Source: Lingula anatina (Eukaryota > Brachiopoda > Lingulata > Lingulida > Lingulidae). Taken from it: a stretch of 48,542 nt of DNA. Both the position numbers and the translations under genes were made by a program. Positions 1-12,300 of the stretch are shown here, piece after piece. The first letter of the stretch is position 1; every line of letters begins with the position of its first letter. The notes below the pieces were generated by a model that was not told the origin of the DNA, did no database searches, and saw only the letters and a list, made by a program, of their open reading frames with translations. The DNA lies in the NCBI RefSeq assembly GCF_001039355.2, contig NW_019775726.1:188001-236542 (forward strand). Reading direction: 5' to 3'.

Positions 1-188
1 AAATTGACAACTGATTTTTAGTAAAATTAAAAACGCCTGCGAAAGAACCCGGGACTCTTTCACGTTGTTAAATTCCATCTAGTCTCTCGGTTGAAATAAA
101 GAACCCGCCGTTTTTTTAACGCACTGCAAAAAAGAAAATAAAATGTCCCCTACCTCCAGAATTTTACGCCATGTATTGTTATAGACAG

Positions 189-600
189 GTATGAATCAAA
201 TTCAAACGGGCTAATTCAATTTTGATGGAAGCTGTCAAGCGCACACGACTTTAATAAACAAACGTCAAACACAATTACTACACTCTTCGCTCCGAACATG
301 TAAAACTCCAATATTCACATCCTTTGATTGACAAGATGCCAATCAAATTCATAAGTTTTGATAGTTGCTGTCAAGAAAAGCTTGATTGGCAGGTTATATA
401 AACAAAGGTCAATTACAATAATTACACAGTGGATCACTATATAGTGGTCGAACACGTTTAGTTCAATCGTCCTACATCCTTTGATTGACAAGGTGCTGAT
501 CAAATTCACTTAGTTTTGATAGTTGCTGTCAAGTAATAACAGCTTGATTGGCAGGTTATATAAACAAACGTCAATCATCGCGCACAGTGACTTCTGTCGC
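189..600 (+). repeat. Three-copy degenerate tandem repeat with CCAAT and TATA motifs
   Basis: Three diverged copies of a unit of about 145 to 160 bp start near 189, 334 and 493. Copies 2 and 3 share TCCTTTGATTGACAAG, ATCAAATTCA, TTTTGATAGTTGCTGTCAAG and GCTTGATTGGCAGG, followed by TTATATAAACAAA. Copy 1 keeps only the core (ATCAAATTCA, GCTGTCAAGC, TTTAATAAACAAACGTCAA). Each good copy contains CCAAT-type boxes on both strands and a TATA-like box, as in a core promoter. No recognisable coding sequence follows the last copy, so whether these are promoters is inference. Confidence 0.6.
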
Positions 601-2113
601 TGTGAAACAATGGGTACGCCGAAAGAGAGCGCTAAAATCTAAAGTTAGGATAGTAGTTAACTCGCAAAATATTTTAAGAGAATATATCCAACCTGTTTCC
701 AAAACTAGTTCTCTTTCTGAACCCTTCAGCGTGTCTAATACGCCACTCTAGATTACAAACTATTTTGCAAAAAAAAAGAAAAGTAGCAAAAGAAACCAAT
801 TTAAAAACAGATTCAAGTAAAGAAATATAACATTTGACGTTATTCTGGAGGTAGCGCATGGTTCATTTCAAAATTAGTTCAACTATGTACCCCAGTATGT
901 GAGTGAAAGAAGGAAGAATAAATGTTTTTGCATTATGTGTGGAATATTGACAGATTTTTTTACTGTTAAGAGCGCGTCCATGAGAAAGCNAAAGTCTACT
1001 CTCTCTCTATATATGATACACTGTATCACGAAAATCGTCCTTGCATTTTTAAGTGTCTGAAATGCAAGCAAAACGCCTTTCGTACCCAGTTGCAACCAAT
1101 GACTAATTTTATTAATTTTGCTATTTTATAATGTAATGTGATCTATGATTGTCATATCTGTAATTCTACTAATCACGAATGCTGCTGCCAAAGTTATAGT
1201 TTTTACCTGACAATTACCAAAACAAATATTGTCGCATTTTGACGTACATGAAACATCCGTAACGAAATTGCATTTTTTTCACCTGCATATTAGATTATGT
1301 GTCTGCTGAGTGATTAGGCTCTAGGGCCTATATATCATACATTTATTGATAGCACTACATGTATATTAAAAAACATCTCTTAGGGCATGAAAACATTTCT
1401 TCCTAAAAAGGGACATGAAAATATTACAGCTTTGTTTTCTTACAATTAGTGTGACTTCATCCCCACAAAACCCAACAAGGTGCCGTCACCATCCACAGGG
1501 ATAGACAGATAGGCCTACATGTAGACAATTGGGGAGAGAATTGTTACCGAAATGTTTGCACCGCACATATTTCTTTTAAGTTGGTCAGAAATCCTTAAGT
1601 GGCAGTCATATTTTCTAATACTTACAAAATCTAGGTAAATTAGTGAAACTGAAAAATTTAACTTAAGACCTATGGCATGATTGAATTATAACCCAACAGA
1701 GGTGTTATAACCTCCATTAAAAAAGGAAAATGGTGTACCGTGTTTACACATCAGCTACACGTGCAGAGGTAATGGTGTAGGTAAAAATTCTGACTTCTGT
1801 TCCTTTCAGAATGCCTCTTTATAACTTTTTTCTTTTAGAAAATTTTAAAAAGTTTCCCAGTTTTGCGAACTCGTATTTCTGCATTTCTCGATCTGGAATT
1901 GAAACATTTTACGTGGAATGGCTGTAAAGGCAAAGAAGTGTTGAGGAAGGGGGGAATTTTTTATTTTAAGCATGCTATTTGTAGGCCTATAAAGTGTGGT
2001 ACTCTAGACCCTTAGCAGATGAAAGTAAGAAACTTCTGATAGACCCGACAGACTGGGAAAAAGGAAAATTTTAACGCTTTGTGGACACCCCCATCCCACT
2101 CCTCTAAACAACC
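601..2113. other. Intergenic, no gene recognised
   Basis: AT-rich sequence with many stop codons and no convincing exon on either strand. There is one ambiguous base at 990. Confidence 0.5.
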
Positions 2114-2114
2114 T

Positions 2115-2250
2115 GGGGCCCGTAACTCGAAAGCAACGCGTATTGCGAATAGCGATATAACATAATATATGGGGCGAGTATGGGCGAGTTGTGGAATCAA
2201 GACGCTTGCGCTCGGTCGCAATGCACGATGCTTTCGAGTTACACGGGCCT
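2115..2250. mobile_element. Small inverted-repeat element (MITE-like)
   Basis: The left end GGGGCCCGTAACTCGAAAGC and the right end GCTTTCGAGTTACACGGGCCT are inverted copies. A second inner pair (CGTATTGCGAATAGCG against CGCTCGGTCGCAATGCACG) is also inverted, so most of the 136 bp can fold back. There is no ORF of its own. It directly abuts the next element. Confidence 0.6.
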
Positions 2251-2571
2251 GGGCCCGGTTGCACCAACCAGTCGTAAGTGAGGCGTAGCAGTTGCGCCGG
2301 CGTAAACCAGGCGCAAATCGCTACGCCCGAGTTAAGCCAGTTGCACCAAACTAGAATAGTGTTTACGTCGGTCTTAACTTAGTCGTAAATTTACGCCTGC
2401 CAGCTAGGAGGTGTAAGTCGGTCGTAGCTCGTTTTGCACTATGGCTAGGCTGGCACAGAGAGAGTTTGATGACAATTATCGAAGTTAACGTTGAAAATGT
2501 GGGTTATTATTAGTTAGCTTCTTACTCAAATCTTCCGTCTGTATAGCTTGGTTTTTAAAAAACTAATTAGG

Positions 2572-2573
<2 letters not shown>

Positions 2574-2617
<44 letters not shown>
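2574..2617. repeat. (TA)n microsatellite
   Basis: About 44 bp of uninterrupted TA dinucleotide inside the inverted-repeat element. Confidence 0.95.
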
Positions 2618-2619
<2 letters not shown>

Positions 2620-2792
2620 TGATTACTAAATACATTATATGTGTAGCCATGTACATGTATATGCATAAGTTCAAATAAAATCTTACCACTCATGTAGGTA
2701 CGTCTTGGCTCTCACCAATTCTCACTTTAATTCTTTTTCTTTTCACAATTTTTGACAAACCATAATCACATTTTATATCATTTATATTTTGC

Positions 2793-2852
<60 letters not shown>
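2793..2852. repeat. Compound (TA)n(GA)n microsatellite
   Basis: TA repeats change abruptly to about 38 bp of GA repeats. The ORF across it is only an artefact of the repeat. Confidence 0.95.
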
Positions 2853-2853
<1 letters not shown>

Positions 2854-4011
2854 GAAAGCTTAAAATATCAACATTTTAAGGCTCATATAATGTGTATTAG
2901 GTCTCTTGTATTTCTTAATCTCCAAGATGTAAGCTCAATTGAATTAAATGATCTCTCACGGTGTAAGCATAGATAAGAAAGTCATGAAATTGTCGGCACT
3001 GTTGTAAAAATATAAAAAGAGAGCAATGTTGGCGTTTTTGCATTATTTTCAGACTCAAAAGTTTCAATAACAAATGTGAAGGTGTTAAAATCCATTAATA
3101 GAAATACGTACTGCCTCCAACGCGTTTTTCTCATTTACAACAGCATACTATAATAGCATACATAGCACACTATAATAATATTTTGATTCGGAATATATTT
3201 ACGATTTTATTGCTATATATCCAAGGCAACAGCAAAGTTAACGTATTTTAACGTTCTTATTTCTAAATCAAAATGGAATAATTTAGCTCATGAATTTCTC
3301 CGTCACTGAAATGCTCCTTTTTGTGTTTATTTATGTCATCATTCCATTATGACTGCAGCTGAGAACTCCTCATTTGCCCAATTATACCATCCACGTATTG
3401 TTGGCCAGTGACGCAACAGAGCGTTACTCAGGCGTAGTTGCGACGATCAGTTTTTGTCTTTGTGCAACGGGCGTAAGCAGGGAGAGTAAACCTGGCGCAC
3501 GGACGCCAGGCGTTGCGGTTTACGACAGTCGTAGCCGAGTAAATTTACGCCCTGTTGGTGCAACCGGGCCCTGGAGAACGAAAGGGAGTTGTAATTTTAT
3601 GTTTACCGGAAAGGGCGTGGTTTTCCATGCGCAGAATGGATAAATGCGTGTCTCTTGCACTCAATGCACGTGCTTCCGGTGTTACTTACGTGACAGAAGT
3701 GAAACTAAACACATGACAGGTCAACTTCAAAGGTGACAGGCGTAACAAGTGCATGCTCTTTGATCCATTGACTGAGGTTAATTACTTGAAGGTGGTGCAT
3801 GTGTTTACCAAGAATTTCGATTGTTTTCCCTGCAATTGAAGTTTTGATTTGTAACGCACTGGATGAGCGGTAACCTGTGATGAATTAGTTTTGCATCAAT
3901 TTCAGGATTCTTGAAAATGAACGAATTTAGATGCCACAAGACAAAGCCTAATCAGAATGTACATGTACAAATGTACGAGCATTTTACTTCTGACAGGAAA
4001 TCCCACTAAAT

Positions 4012-5671
4012 ATGTCTGAGTTGTCAACTCCGAAAAGGAAGCAACTTGGGATAGTGTCAAGAGATAATAGCACACTGAATGAAAGCCCAAGCAGTAAATA
4101 TGTCCTATCGAGAAGACAAACAACCCTTGACCAGTTTCTGTGCAAACCTGTTAAAAGAAGGGAGAGATGTGACAGCCCCTGCCGAGGTCCCACTCCCAGT
4201 GCCCATCCCCCTGGGAGAAACTTGACACAGGCTTGTGAGTCACAACTCTACATTTTATGGAATTAAAATTTCATACAACGTAATTTTATACATGTATCAA
4301 ACATCATGACAAATTGCATTAGTTTATTATTTGGAACCATATCTAAAAAAGTAGCATCTTGGTTTATTTTAAGGTGACTTTTTGACATTTTTGATAGTAG
4401 AATGCAGGACAATTTAATCATAGTGTGTATTTTTGAAAAAAATGTCTTCTCACAAATTTTCACTTGGATGTGTGTGTGCATATGTAAATGTATTTTACCA
4501 AATTTTTGGAGTAAATTTCAAAATGCTTCACTGTTTTTTATAACTCAGTTTCATAATCAAGGGTCTTACAAAATTTGAAAAAGGAGATACAGTACTTTTC
4601 TTAATTTTATGTTATACTATATTTTAAAACTTATAATGTTTTTTTGCAGATACTCCACGAAGCAAGAAAACAAGACCTAAGACAGATATTAAAGAGCATA
4701 AAACTGTAAATGCCGTGCAAAGTACCAGTAGACAGGCTAATAATGTGGCAATACAATCAAATACTTTTTGCCTAAAGAGGAGGCTCTGTTTTTGTCTAAT
4801 ACTTGTGTTATCTATGATTATAATTGGTGTTTTAAGGCAAGTGACACATCCTACTTGTGGACATTTAACCATGAATTTCACAGTCTTGGAGCTGGCTCTC
4901 AAGGAAAAGGTATTTGGGCAACACTTGGCTGTAAATATCAGCCTGAGCAGAATAAAGAAATACCTGGAGGATAGGACAGCTTTTCAGCCATTAGTGCTCT
5001 CTTTTCATGGTTGGACAGGTGGAGGAAAGAACTATATGAGTTCCATTATTGCTGAGAACATACCTAATGTCAGACAACACAAATTTATAATTCCACTGCA
5101 TTTCCCTAATCCATCTAATATGAATAGTAATATGTATCAACATCAGATTACAGAGTGGATGAAATCTAATATATCAAATTGTGCAATAAATTTGTTCATA
5201 ATTGATGAAATGGATAAAGCAAACCCAGGACTCATTTTAGGGATGCAGGAAACACTTGAAGAGCTGAGAGACTGGAAAGCTAAAGCAAAAACTATTGTTA
5301 TATTTCTGAGCAACTCTCAAGGGAAAGCCATTAATCTTTTTATCTTAGATGCTCTGAGAGAGGGAAGACAGAGAGAAGACATCACTTACAGTGAACTGTC
5401 CTATTTATTTGAGTCTGCTGCTGAAACCAATATGTGGTTTCATGCTCTTCATAAAAAAGGACTAATTGATGCATATGTCCCCTTTCTGCCCTTGGAGAAA
5501 ACCCATGTTAAGAGGTGCATAGAAAGAGATTTGAAAGAGAAAGGTTATGCACCTAGTGAAAAGCTTGTTCAACATATAAGTGAACAGATGTTTTATTTTC
5601 CTGAAGAATTGCCTATTTTCTCTAAATCTGGGTGTAAAAGGGTTAATACAAAAGTTGATTTGTCTTTATAG
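4012..5671 (+). CDS. Torsin-family AAA+ ATPase with N-terminal extension and membrane anchor
   Basis: Two exons, 4012-4234 and 4650-5671 (donor GTGAGT, acceptor TTTTTGCAG, phase 1), give 414 aa. Torsins are ATPases of the endoplasmic reticulum and nuclear envelope lumen. The AAA+ core starts near residue 154. Walker A is GWTGGGKN (195-202), with the Asn that torsins have in place of Ser/Thr. Walker B is LFIIDEMDK with the acidic pair at 260-261. The torsin-specific C-terminal GCK motif is at 402-404. A single hydrophobic segment (about 120-136) preceded by basic residues suggests a type II anchor, leaving about 118 N-terminal residues in the cytosol or nucleoplasm. That tail is basic and contains QTTLDQFL (36-43). 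The layout resembles TOR4A or invertebrate torsin-like proteins rather than signal-peptide torsin A. The start is the first ATG of the open exon; a further upstream exon cannot be excluded. Confidence 0.85.
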
Positions 5672-6341
5672 ATATGCTTGTCATTTATATTCATGGAAAA
5701 TAATGTATTATTATTATTATTATTATTTTTATTTTTATTTTTTGAAAAATAATCAGTATTATTGAAATATTATTTGTCAGATTATCTTAATTATTTGTTG
5801 CAGGGTTATGGTAATACTTAGTGTATATGTATTGTTGTGCCTGTAAGACCTGGACCTTGAGCATTTTATTTTTGGTTGTATATATTACAGTATGTAAACT
5901 TTTTTCTCCTTGTCAAACAATGTTTTATTAAATTGGGTTTATTAATTGCTAAATAAATTTTCTTTCACTGAAACTGTTTCACTGCATTTGTACATGTAAA
6001 TCAGTCTGAATCAAAAATATACATAAATGCTAAAAAAAAGTGCAAAAAATAGTTGTAGTGCACATTGCCCAGTCAAAGAACGCCATAATACTTCTGGTAG
6101 TGCTATATATGTAGTATTTTTAAAATGTTTTTGTTTGGCTTCCCAAGGCAAATAAAATGTTTCATAAACAATTTCTCTTCTACTGATATTATTTTATTAA
6201 AATTACCACGACCCCTTTTTGTCAGCTTTAGGGATTTGACGTTCTTAAAATCTCTGTTATGTCTTGGACCTGACATTGAATTTTGTACGAGATTAGTCAT
6301 ACATTTACAGGGCAGTGAAAGAAACTAGAAACAATAACGAC
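5672..6341. other. Torsin 3' UTR and intergenic spacer
   Basis: Contains a short (TTA)n tract near 5707-5727 and an AATAAA at 5952-5957, 281 nt after the torsin stop, which is the likely polyadenylation signal. No gene is seen in the rest, up to the start of the peptidase gene. Confidence 0.6.
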
Positions 6342-6368
6342 ATGCCGAAAGTACCCACAGACCGCAAA

Positions 6369-9300
6369 ATGGCAAGTGCTCGCATGGTCAACTTATTTTC
6401 TCGGTGGCCTAGAATTTGTGGGCAAATAAAGAGGTGAGTGTTACTGTTAATTTGAAAAAACGTTAGAACATTAACAAATGTTTAAAGATTCTTAGAATTT
6501 TAAGTGTTGATCTTTGATTAACTTCTTGATGCCTCTCATCTCAAACGTGAAGTTGTGCCATGGTCTTGCATTTGTCATTTTGCGTTCAACTTACAGTGTA
6601 GTTGTTGCCCCAGTTTTTGGCCTAACAGGCTAAGTACTTACCACAGGGTAAAACTTCACTCCACCCTGTGTGAAGAATTCTCAAGGCTGCAAATATCCTT
6701 ACTCTGGGGAAACTGTGTGTCAAACATCGTCCACTGGCTTTCACGTTTATTGGTTAGAAAACGATTGTCGTAAAATAGCTACGTGATTTAAAAATCGGGC
6801 GCATAAGCTTTAAAACCACATAAAACGACCTTACATTACTATGCTTGTCTACCATAAAGCTGAAAAACCCACCTTAGTCGTTTTAAGTATTCAGAACGAA
6901 TTTCATTAAATCCCCATAGGGCCCCATACAGTATAATGGAGAGAGCTTGCATAACAAGAATACCCCACACGGGCATTAAAAATTCAAGATAAAATAGAGA
7001 CAGCCATCAAATCACACTCTAACTCACTCCACTTACATTTAACACCCTAGCCTACAATTCCATTCATCGTATGTAAATCCCACTTGGACATCGGTAAAAA
7101 TCCACAATAAGTGCTAACGAAGTCCTTGTCGTTTTAGAGTCTAAACAATTTTGAAATCATGAATCGATTTTATGACAATGATTTTCTAACCAATCAAGGT
7201 GACAGCCAAGTGTGATTTGTATTGGTTCACACAACTCTTTGATAAAGGGTTAGTCTTTTTATTCCAGCTATGTGCCATGTATAATACCTACGTACACTGT
7301 AAGTGATGTCAAATCTAGCCTTGAGAGTTTATACCACAGCACAGCATATAAGGCAGAACACAGAGGCAATTTAAGTCATAGCACTCAAGCAGCTTGAATC
7401 GCATTTTATCAAATTTCCTTTATTTGGTATTACTTTATTTTAATAGACACACTGTATATAATACAAAGCATTGAAAATGCATTTTCCCAGCTATTTCTAT
7501 TCTAGTAACCATCCTTCGGTACAAATACAGCGGTTGTTCTGCAATGAAAACCAGTCAGAAAAACTCTCATTATCAGAAAGACTCCCAGGTCTGCCCAATG
7601 TGAGGTATGCAGTAGCCAGTAAGGAACGGCACGAGACTAAAGTGACCACATTGGAGAATGGACTCAGGGTGGCATCAGAGAAGAGTTTTGGGGATTGTTG
7701 TACTTTTGGAAGTACGGATATCTGTTTTTAAAGTTTTTATGATACTGACATATTTTGTTGTAGTTCTCTCAAATGCACTTATGTGTTATTTAATTAAAGA
7801 AATTTATTGGAAGATTAAGTTTTATAACGAAAGTTTGAGCACAATGTACATGGAACATTTTATAAAATTTTGATTTTCATGGTGTTTTAGTTGTGATTGA
7901 CTCTGGGTCCAGATATGAAGTGGCATATCCAAGTGGAGTTGTTCATTTTCTGGAAAAATTGGCTTTTCATGTAAGTTGACTACTGTGTACTTCATTTGTT
8001 GACTCCAAAATTCTTGGATGTTTATATTTTACCCCAGACTCCAGACTATCAATACTCACATCTGCACAAACCTCTCACCCAACAAGTCACTTTTTGATGT
8101 TTTTGGTATCCACTTTTTGAGCTTGTGTATGTACATTCTCTCTCCAAATTAGAAACTTGCATTGAACCTATCTAGACAAACATTCATATCTCACTGTCTC
8201 TTTATTCCAGGTGTAGTGTTAATGTTATCTGTTTAATCCTACCTTTTTACTTAATATACAAGTTTGTTCATGACACTGAGTACACATTCATCACTTTCAT
8301 TTGTCTAACATCTAAAGAATGTGGGTGTGGTCATGTTTAGATTGTACATTTTTATTTATAATTAAAGAAAAAGTTGCTCAGGTTTATTTCATTTTGATTC
8401 AATTGTATCTTAATGTATTTTTAGTCAACCACAAAATACAGTGATAACAATGCAATTCAAGAGGTTGTTGAACCCCATGGTGGAATGATAGATTGTCAAG
8501 CACAAAGGTTGGTCGTGTCAAAACATGTTGTTTTAAGTTGTGGACCAGTAAACAGTCATTAATCCAGAGATATTCCAACTGAAGTCGCTGCCAAACATGG
8601 TATTTTAATGTTTGAGGAGATACTCAGCTTCCAGTGTTACCTCTTCCTCTGGGGAGATGTCTGGATCAGTTTCTTGTTCGTAATTTATGAGGCCACAGAT
8701 GCCTGATATGAGCATTTGATATGGTGTTTGTTATGATAGAAATTCAGTGGATAATAGGGCAAGGTCAGTGAACATTTTTGAATGAATGGAACCTGTGGAA
8801 TACAAAGAGCTTGAGTTTGTCACCTCATCTGAAGAATTTGGTTTATATGACTGTGTGCTTTAATTGCATGATCGAGGATATATGTGCTCACTAATTTTTT
8901 TTAGAAATGCTCTTTATCATACCTTTTATCACCAGATACATATGCCACTGAATTATAGGTTGGGATTTTTTTTCTTTTTCTTTAGGGATTGTTTAATGTA
9001 TGCTTCATCCATAAGTCTAAAAGGTATTGAGGATGGAATGGATGTCATATCAGAAGCTGTATTAAGACCCAAATTAGAAGATGCAGAGGTATGTTGTTGA
9101 TTTAGAGAATGTATACTTTTTGAAAATTATTTAAATCTCAGCTATTAAACTTCATTAAAGAATTGGATTATTTTCAGCTATAAAGAAATACACTGACGTT
9201 AATGTGATTTGTACATTTTGTTTTTGTGGCTTAGAAAGATACTTTTTATGTTAGAATTCTTCTTAAAAAGCCCAAAAAAACATGGTACACATTTTCACAT

Positions 9301-12300
9301 TTTTAAGTTGTCAATACAATATGGTGCAATGTTATCTGATAGATTGAAGAAGCCAGACAAGCAGTTGCGTATGAACTCAATTTATTGGACACAGATCCTG
9401 ACATGACTATGAACATAATGAATGAACTCATTCACGCTGTAAGTAAAATACCCTAGTGCTGTTAGGTTAATAATGCTTAAAATATAATAATAATTATTAT
9501 TTTAACTCTTAAGTTGTTTTATATGTAATATGGGTTTAGAGAATGTGTTTAAATGTGGAAATCTGACACATTTTATACTGCATAATCGCATTCCAGCAAA
9601 ATGCACATTAATTTATTTTTCATTGCAGTCTTTATTTTGTCTGACATCGTGTTTAGATGCAAGGCCATCACCTGCATCTGTCATTGCCTGCGATGTTAGC
9701 TTTTGCCATGCACTTTTACTTGTAAACACCAATAAAAGAGAAATGTAATACACTGTACTTATTTTTCTCAAGCTAACTGAAGTGATTCACAGGACTTAAA
9801 TACTGCTCGACTTAGCCAGAAAAAAAATTGATTCCCAGTGGATTATTTTTCTTGAAGATAAGGAATATTTTGTGAATACATCACATTAACATTTTCCAAG
9901 TGTGACTTTGAATTTCCATGGTTCTGAAGCATTGTGCTTGTTACATTGTAAACAGTAACAGAGCACATAATCAGAAAATGGAGGCGATTGTTGATCTCAA
10001 TGTAATATTGCATCAGAGTAGGGAAAAAAATGTTTTACACTTTCATTGTTCTTTGATTTATTTCAGTCAGCATATAGGGACAACGCAGTTGGATTGCCAA
10101 GGTATTGCAGCCCTGACAATATAAATAAGATAGACAAGAAAATATTATACACCTTCATGAAGAACTACCATACTCCTGACCGCATGGTGCTATCTGGGGC
10201 AGGGATAGACCATGACCTACTTGTAGACTTGGCCAAGAAATATTTTACGAAAACACCTATTTGGGAGGAGGATGCTAAACTCATTGACCCCACTCTTGGA
10301 CGAGATAGGTCACTGTCTCAGTATACAGGCGGAATGATCAAGGTAACGCATGTGGGCATCTGTGTTAATTGGTCTGTCTCTGTATACACTTGTGGGGCTA
10401 GTTACTGACAACGACTTGAGCACATATAGAGAATATGTCGAGTCGGTGATAAGGTAGGGTAAGAGTAATCGTATTATTTTGAATGTAGCTAAAACAAAAG
10501 AAATGATTGTGGATTTTAGATGGAATCAGAATGTAAAGGCACCACTTAGTATTGTTAATGTTAAGGTAAGAAGGGTAGAGGAGTTTAAACTTGTTGGCAT
10601 TCATAGGAATAGTAAGCTTACCTGAAAAGACAACACCATGAAGAGCATAAAGAAGGCATGACAAAGACTGCACTCAGGACTTGTATGAACAATGTACCTG
10701 TATTAGTCAACTTTCACAGGTTTGTGATTGAAAATATTCTGAGATATGGCATTACAATTTGGCATAACAGGATGACATGGGAGGAACGTAAATAACTGTT
10801 ATATAATCAATACTGCAAGATCTCCTCAAGTGAAATGATATTTTTAAGGCCAGAATGAAGAAAAGAACTGAAAGCATCATGGGAGACTTTTATCACCCAG
10901 CATCACCACTTTTTACCTTTGTAGCAACAGTAGACTTAAAACTTTCAAAGGAAGTAAAATGCTTTTTAAGCAATTTTTATCCAAGTGCAGTAATGCATTT
11001 TAATTTGTTTTTTAAATCTTATTCTTAATTTACCTATTGTATTACTTTTACTTTGTGTATTTATCAAACTTTACTCCAGAGGAAAAAGATTTCTGATTTT
11101 ATAATTGGCTGAATATATTCTGATCTTTTCTTATCTCATGCTAATTTTAGGTTGATAAAGATCTGGCAGATGTACGGAATGGCCCCAATCCCATGCCGCA
11201 GGGCGAACTTGCTCATGTTGCCATCGCCCTGGAAACCTGTTCCTGGCATGATGAGGACTACATCCCCTTCTCCGTGCTGGCCATGATGCTTGGGGGTGGA
11301 GGATCCTTTTCAGTGGGAGGGCCAGGAAAGGGCATGTACTCCAGACTTTACTTAAATGTTCTGAATAGGTAAGAAATGAAGGGAAAATTTTGTGAATAAG
11401 TTATGATGTTCTCAAGGCTTGGATGATTCAAATAGGTAAGGTAAAGCCGGGTTTGTGGTAAACATAGATCTTTGGTTTAACCTCACAGCACCATGCAACA
11501 TCATATTCTTCAAACACCATCTATGAGATTGAGAAAGTGCTAACTTTGTAGACTTTGTTTTTGTGTGTGTTACCAAAACCATGTGGCTTGTTACATGATG
11601 TGTGTTATGTAAAGGACACAAGTCGGATTAATTAAAATTAATAAGGTATAGTTGTGAATAAGACATGCAGTTGATAAACAAGGTTACTACAAAGTGATGA
11701 TGAAAATCTTTAATCATGCTTTAATGTGAAATTTTAATCCATTTTTGAAGTTCCTTTTGAGTGTTTAAGCTGTTTGTCATGCTTAGTTGTGGATGAAGAG
11801 GAATTTATAATATCAGTTTTTTTTTTTTGTAATCTTGTATATGTATTATTAATATAAAATAATTTGCATCTATTTTAGGTATTACTGGGTAAACTTTTGT
11901 CAGGCTTTAAATGTAACATATGATGACACGGGTTTCTTCACTATTACTGCCAATGCGCATCCTTCACACGTAAGTTTTTTGTCAAATATAGCATGCTCTC
12001 ATTTTTCTGATACCTGAGGTTGAAAGAAAGACTTATGAATGTCCTATATAAATTTTGTTGAATGTAAAATGTAATTTTTACCAGACTAAAGTAAGAAATA
12101 GTTGTCAGGTCTTTTCTCTTTCATCAGGTTTTGGTGAAAAATAATCAGTTTTTTCATTGTATTTATTTATTTATTTATTTATTTATTTTGTGTTTGTGTG
12201 TGTGTTCCATGGCAAGCATGCTTGATCATTTAGAATTTTGGTGAAGATAATCCATGAATGTCTTTTTTGCCTTGCAGCTGGGAGATTTAGTACAAATTGT

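Larger units (their letters stand above)
2251..3571. mobile_element. Candidate non-autonomous DNA transposon with terminal inverted repeats
   Basis: The segment begins GGGCCCGGTTGCACCAAC and ends GTTGGTGCAACCGGGCCC, a perfect 18-bp inverted pair. Inside each end are about 150 bp of similar sequence rich in CGTAA and GGCGTA words. The 0.9 kb interior is AT-rich, has TA and GA microsatellites and shows no transposase-like ORF. I saw no clear target duplication. Two independent smaller elements sharing the same ends would look similar. Confidence 0.5.

Noticed and set aside
548-751. 67-aa basic ORF after the promoter-like repeats
   Set aside because: It starts inside the repeat, has no recognisable motif and no supporting splice or polyadenylation context.
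10046-10408. 120-aa ORF as an independent gene
   Set aside because: It is exon 7 of the mitochondrial processing peptidase gene read through into its intron.
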